This document shows, piece after piece, positions 61,395-64,000 of a DNA stretch of 64,000 nt. Source of the stretch: an uncultured Ruminococcus sp. (lineage in GTDB: Bacteria; Bacillota; Clostridia; Oscillospirales; Ruminococcaceae); assembly GCA_910576995.1 (NCBI GenBank), contig CAJTLC010000008.1:52681-116680 (forward strand). The letters are read 5' to 3'. Under the pieces are notes generated by a model. It did not search any database. It was not told the origin of the DNA and saw only the letters and a list, made by a program, of their open reading frames with translations. The position numbers and the translations under genes are program-made. Each line of letters starts with the position of its first letter. The stretch's first letter is position 1.

Positions 61395-62214
61395 ATTGCT
61401 TTGCTTTGATATAAAAAACGGAATACTTAGAAATAAATTTTTGTTTATATCAGCATTAGCTGTTTCAATTTCATTCGTTTTCGATTTTTCTGTGCGCATC
61501 AGTCATATAAATAATGATTGGGGAAATTATTATTTAGGTGATGTTATAATGTACGTATACGGCGGAATCAAAGAGTATATTCCATCACGTGAAGAAAGAT
61601 TTGCTTTTCCGGCTATATGGACGATACTTATGATAACTCAAATGATCGGAACGCTGAACTATCCTTATGATAACCTTAATTCATTTGGCAAACAAATCCT
61701 CATAAGGGCAAATAACAGATCAATATGGTGGATTTCAAAATGTGTATGGAATATTTTTTACAGTGTTTTTTATCATATGATAATATGGTGCGTAATACTG
61801 CTGTTTTGCGTGATATTCGACTATGAAATAAAACTTGATATCAATACTGATTTATTGATGCGATTTTTTGATTTAAGAGAAACAGATCTTTCAGTTGAAA
61901 TGATAAATATTCCTATATATATTTTTGCTGTACCGATAATCATGTCTTTGGCTGTGAATCTGATTGAAATGACTCTTTCACTGTTTATTAGAAATATATT
62001 CAGTTTTCTTGTTATGTCATGTTTGATGATTAGTTCAGCTTATATAATGAATTTCTTTATGATAGGTAATTGCGAGATGCTTATAAGAAATGATTACATT
62101 CTGAAAAACGGAATAAACTTTGAGTGTGGAGCTATATTTGCTTTTATTTTGATTATTCTTTCATTTGTAATCGGAGCAGTTAAATTTAATAAATATGATA
62201 TAATAAATAGTTAG
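61381..62214 (+). CDS. ABC-2 type transporter permease-like protein
   Basis: A 277-residue membrane protein with about six hydrophobic segments and an outer loop between the first two (about 45-75). It is diverged from the previous permease but has the same layout. It starts inside the end of that gene and ends 12 bp before the ATPase gene. Together they would form a heterodimeric membrane domain. Confidence 0.8.
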   Translation: MKFIKLLCFDIKNGILRNKFLFISALAVSISFVFDFSVRISHINNDWGNYYLGDVIMYVYGGIKEYIPSREERFAFPAIWTILMITQMIGTLNYPYDNLNSFGKQILIRANNRSIWWISKCVWNIFYSVFYHMIIWCVILLFCVIFDYEIKLDINTDLLMRFFDLRETDLSVEMINIPIYIFAVPIIMSLAVNLIEMTLSLFIRNIFSFLVMSCLMISSAYIMNFFMIGNCEMLIRNDYILKNGINFECGAIFAFILIILSFVIGAVKFNKYDIINS

Positions 62215-62226
62215 GAGAAAGTTCAT

Positions 62227-62862
62227 ATGCATACTATTGAATTAAATAATGTATGTAAGAAAATCAAGGGGAACATGGTTCTTGATGACATTTCAATAAA
62301 AATGATTTCAGGTAGGATATATGGATTTCAAGGCGTAAATGGCAGCGGAAAAACTATGCTTATGAGGGTTGTTTCAGGACTGATAAGACCAACTTCAGGA
62401 ACTGTCAGGATTAATGAAAAAGTGCTTGGAAAAGATATTGCTTTTCCGGAAAATATGGGATTACTTATTGAAAATCCGGCGTTCCTTGACGGATATTCAG
62501 GATTCGAAAATCTTAAAATACTTGCGTCGATGAAAAAAAAAGTGAGTGATAATGATATAAAAAAAATTATACAGGATGTTGGACTTGACCCGAATGATAA
62601 AAAGAAATACAGAAAATATTCTCTTGGTATGAAGCAAAGATTAGGTATAGCCGGAGCCGTTTTAGAAGATCCGGATTTCATCATATTAGATGAACCGACA
62701 AATGCACTTGATTCAAATGGGGTCGAGATGGTTAAATCTATGATACAAAAACATAAGCAAAGAGGCGCTCTTATTATTTTGTCATGTCATGATTTTTCTG
62801 TTCTTGATGAAATGTCAGATGAAATAACAATTCTTGAAAACGGTAAAATAAAGGACAAATAA
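62227..62862 (+). CDS. ABC transporter ATP-binding protein
   Basis: A 211-residue ATPase. Walker A is GVNGSGKT at residues 36-43, the signature is YSLGMKQRLGIAGAV, Walker B is DFIILDEPTNALD and the switch His is in LSCHD. The YSLGMKQR signature and short length are typical of bacitracin/lantibiotic-immunity-type exporters. Its stop TAATG overlaps the start of the next gene. Confidence 0.93.
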   Translation: MHTIELNNVCKKIKGNMVLDDISIKMISGRIYGFQGVNGSGKTMLMRVVSGLIRPTSGTVRINEKVLGKDIAFPENMGLLIENPAFLDGYSGFENLKILASMKKKVSDNDIKKIIQDVGLDPNDKKKYRKYSLGMKQRLGIAGAVLEDPDFIILDEPTNALDSNGVEMVKSMIQKHKQRGALIILSCHDFSVLDEMSDEITILENGKIKDK

Positions 62863-63449
62863 TGATGAAAAAAATTATTAAAGTTATACTTCCCATAATT
62901 ATGCTGCTTGTTCTTAATCTGCGTATATATATGGTAAATAATAAAGCGGAAAAAAGCATTTCAGAAAAAATTACTAAAGGGGATATAGCACAGATCGGTG
63001 ATAATTATTTTGAAACTGATGATGAAATGATGAATGGTTACAGCGTTAAAGTTTTAGATTCTGAAATCGTCAAGGCTGATGAATATCTTGAAAAATTTGG
63101 ACATTCAATAGATGAACAAATGTATTCGGATCTTGAATATTATTATATAGTTTCGGTTTCAATCAGAAATGATGACAATCAATATGTAGGTGAAAAGGGA
63201 ATAGATTTCGGACGCTGGTATCTTCAGGGAGATGATTACATTCTCAGAGTGGAGGATTTTGCCTATTCTCTTTGCAATACAACTGTAGGAGGTTCACTGT
63301 CCATCTCACTTCGTGAAAACAGTGAAATGACTTTTATACTGCCATTTTATATGTTTTCCGGCACTCATTCATTTAAAAAAATTTCCGCTAATGCTCCAGA
63401 ACTTGTTATTACCGATTATCCTGTGAAACTCACTATGGAAATGTCTTAG
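62862..63449 (+). CDS. Membrane-anchored protein of the exporter operon
   Basis: A 195-residue protein with one N-terminal hydrophobic segment (KVILPIIMLLVLNLRIYMV) and an outer domain with NGYSVKVLDSEIVKADEYLE and a long beta-rich region. It resembles the small accessory proteins found with lantibiotic-type exporters (DUF5028-like), which is a tentative match. Its TAG stop overlaps the AG that starts a repeat fragment. It is the last gene of the operon. Confidence 0.7.
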   Translation: MMKKIIKVILPIIMLLVLNLRIYMVNNKAEKSISEKITKGDIAQIGDNYFETDDEMMNGYSVKVLDSEIVKADEYLEKFGHSIDEQMYSDLEYYYIVSVSIRNDDNQYVGEKGIDFGRWYLQGDDYILRVEDFAYSLCNTTVGGSLSISLRENSEMTFILPFYMFSGTHSFKKISANAPELVITDYPVKLTMEMS

Positions 63450-63517
63450 AGCCTGTTTAGTATCTCTTTGCGCACGTCTTTTCGGCAAATTTTGCCGATT
63501 GCAGCGTTGAAAAATCT
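63448..63517. repeat. Half copy of the inverted-repeat element
   Basis: End AGAGCCTGTTTAGTATC, arm GCGCACGTCTTTTCGGCAAA and TTTTGCCGATTGCAGCGTTG match the right half of the copy at 51954, inverted. Confidence 0.75.
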
Positions 63518-63723
63518 AACTATATGACCAAAGGGAACGCCCGTGGCGCGATAGTATTCACTCCCAGCAAGCACGGCGCGGTGTGGCGCGCAAAGTGACT
63601 TCCACACCGCACATATCTTGGCAGAGGTTTTTTGCCCCTACACTCCCGAGTTTCACAACAGCGGAATGGATACCCTCTACACCTATTTTTATGGGGTACG
63701 CATATGCGATCTCAATTTTATTT

Positions 63724-63756
63724 GAGCATTTGGTATTTTACCAGATGCTCTTTTTT
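63724..63756 (+). terminator. Intrinsic terminator
   Basis: GAGCATTTGGT pairs with ACCAGATGCTC, followed by TTTTTT. Between 63518 and 63723 I see no gene that I trust. Confidence 0.8.
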
Positions 63757-63785
63757 GTTGCACTCGTACTTTGTGAATAAAATTT

Positions 63786-63914
63786 AGAGCTTGTGTTCAT
63801 AGATAATGTGCGCGTATTTTTGAGCATAATTTTTATGACAGCAAGGACTTTCGACGTAGTCCGGCATAAAAATTTGCCGCAAATACGTGTGCAGAATCTA
63901 TGAACACAAGCTCT
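63786..63914. repeat. Inverted-repeat element, shortened (129 bp)
   Basis: The same 19-bp ends as at 58690 (AGAGCTTGTGTTCATAGAT) in the same orientation, with about 34 bp of the core missing, including the small central hairpin. Confidence 0.9.
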
Positions 63915-63934
63915 TAAACGGAGCGTGATACAAT

Positions 63935-64000
63935 GAGCAATAATCTTGGTGCTATACTAAAAAAGTAGACAGAAAAAAGAAAAAGTAGTAAACTAAAAGT
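63935..64000. other. Possible end of an IS element (cut by window edge)
   Basis: ATG AGC AAT AAT CTT encodes a short stub (MSNNLGAILKK, stop), followed by ACTAAAAAAGTAGACAG, which resembles the terminal repeats of IS3-type elements. The rest lies outside the window. Confidence 0.25.

Noticed and set aside
63583..63780. 65-residue open frame (MARKVTSTPHISWQRFFA)
   Set aside because: Similar short frames look common in gut Firmicute repeat DNA; no ribosome site, and it runs over the terminator at 63724. Kept only as background.
1..64000. CRISPR array, rRNA or tRNA genes
   Set aside because: No regularly spaced short direct repeats, no rRNA stretches and no GGTTCGAATCC-type tRNA arm with a cloverleaf were found on either strand.

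Overview
The window looks like the chromosome of a spore-forming, fibre-degrading gut or rumen Firmicute close to Ruminococcus (Oscillospiraceae). Four secreted proteins end in dockerin-type modules, there are GH5, GH43, GH25 and SGNH enzymes, a [FeFe]-hydrogenase maturase (hydG), several sporulation genes (spoVT, ylmC/ymxH type, yqfC, yqfD, ylbJ) and many low-GC Gram-positive promoters with exact 17-bp spacing. The genus is an inference; no rRNA or tRNA gene was found to fix it.

Layout. 1-6.6 kb: a MoxR/DUF58/transglutaminase-like operon, an unknown membrane protein, rpsB-tsf, a PRC-barrel sporulation protein and a 53-residue peptide that looks like a free-standing sortase sorting signal. 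6.6-12 kb: a dockerin LRR protein, a lipoprotein, and a leader RNA with a terminator ahead of lipase, TM1266-type regulator and hydG. 12-25.6 kb: mostly housekeeping (guaA, arsR, amidohydrolase, CPBP protease, tadA, tsaD, two lipoproteins, rplJ-rplL, mfd, pth). 25.7-31 kb: remains of a Tn4451-like mobilizable element (deleted serine recombinase, tnpW) next to AT-rich secreted proteins. 31-43.5 kb: metG, ylbJ, yqfC-yqfD and a plant-cell-wall block (GH5, GH43, SGNH). 43.5-52.7 kb: lipoprotein, ECF sigma factor with membrane beta-propeller protein, RCC1-like lipoprotein, glcK, manA, GH25 lysozyme and spoVT. 52.9-55 kb: four small proteins, at least three WXG100-like, plus an FHA protein. 55.1-56.5 kb: a tyrosine recombinase between perfect 19-bp inverted repeats. 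56.6-63.4 kb: an AT-rich locus with ECF sigma, DUF4367 anti-sigma, a secreted protein, duplicated lipoproteins and an ABC-2 exporter.

The most unusual feature is a dispersed family of inverted-repeat elements (about 50-300 bp). Their ends share AGRNCYTGT, but the rest of the outer stem and two inner stems differ between copies while staying paired. One copy is nested in another, several ends form or touch stop codons, and two copies with the same ends flank the ABC locus. The second highlight is the recombinase bounded by inverted repeats beside a sigma-factor gene, which could be an invertible switch. Assignments come from reading the sequence by eye; no database search was run.
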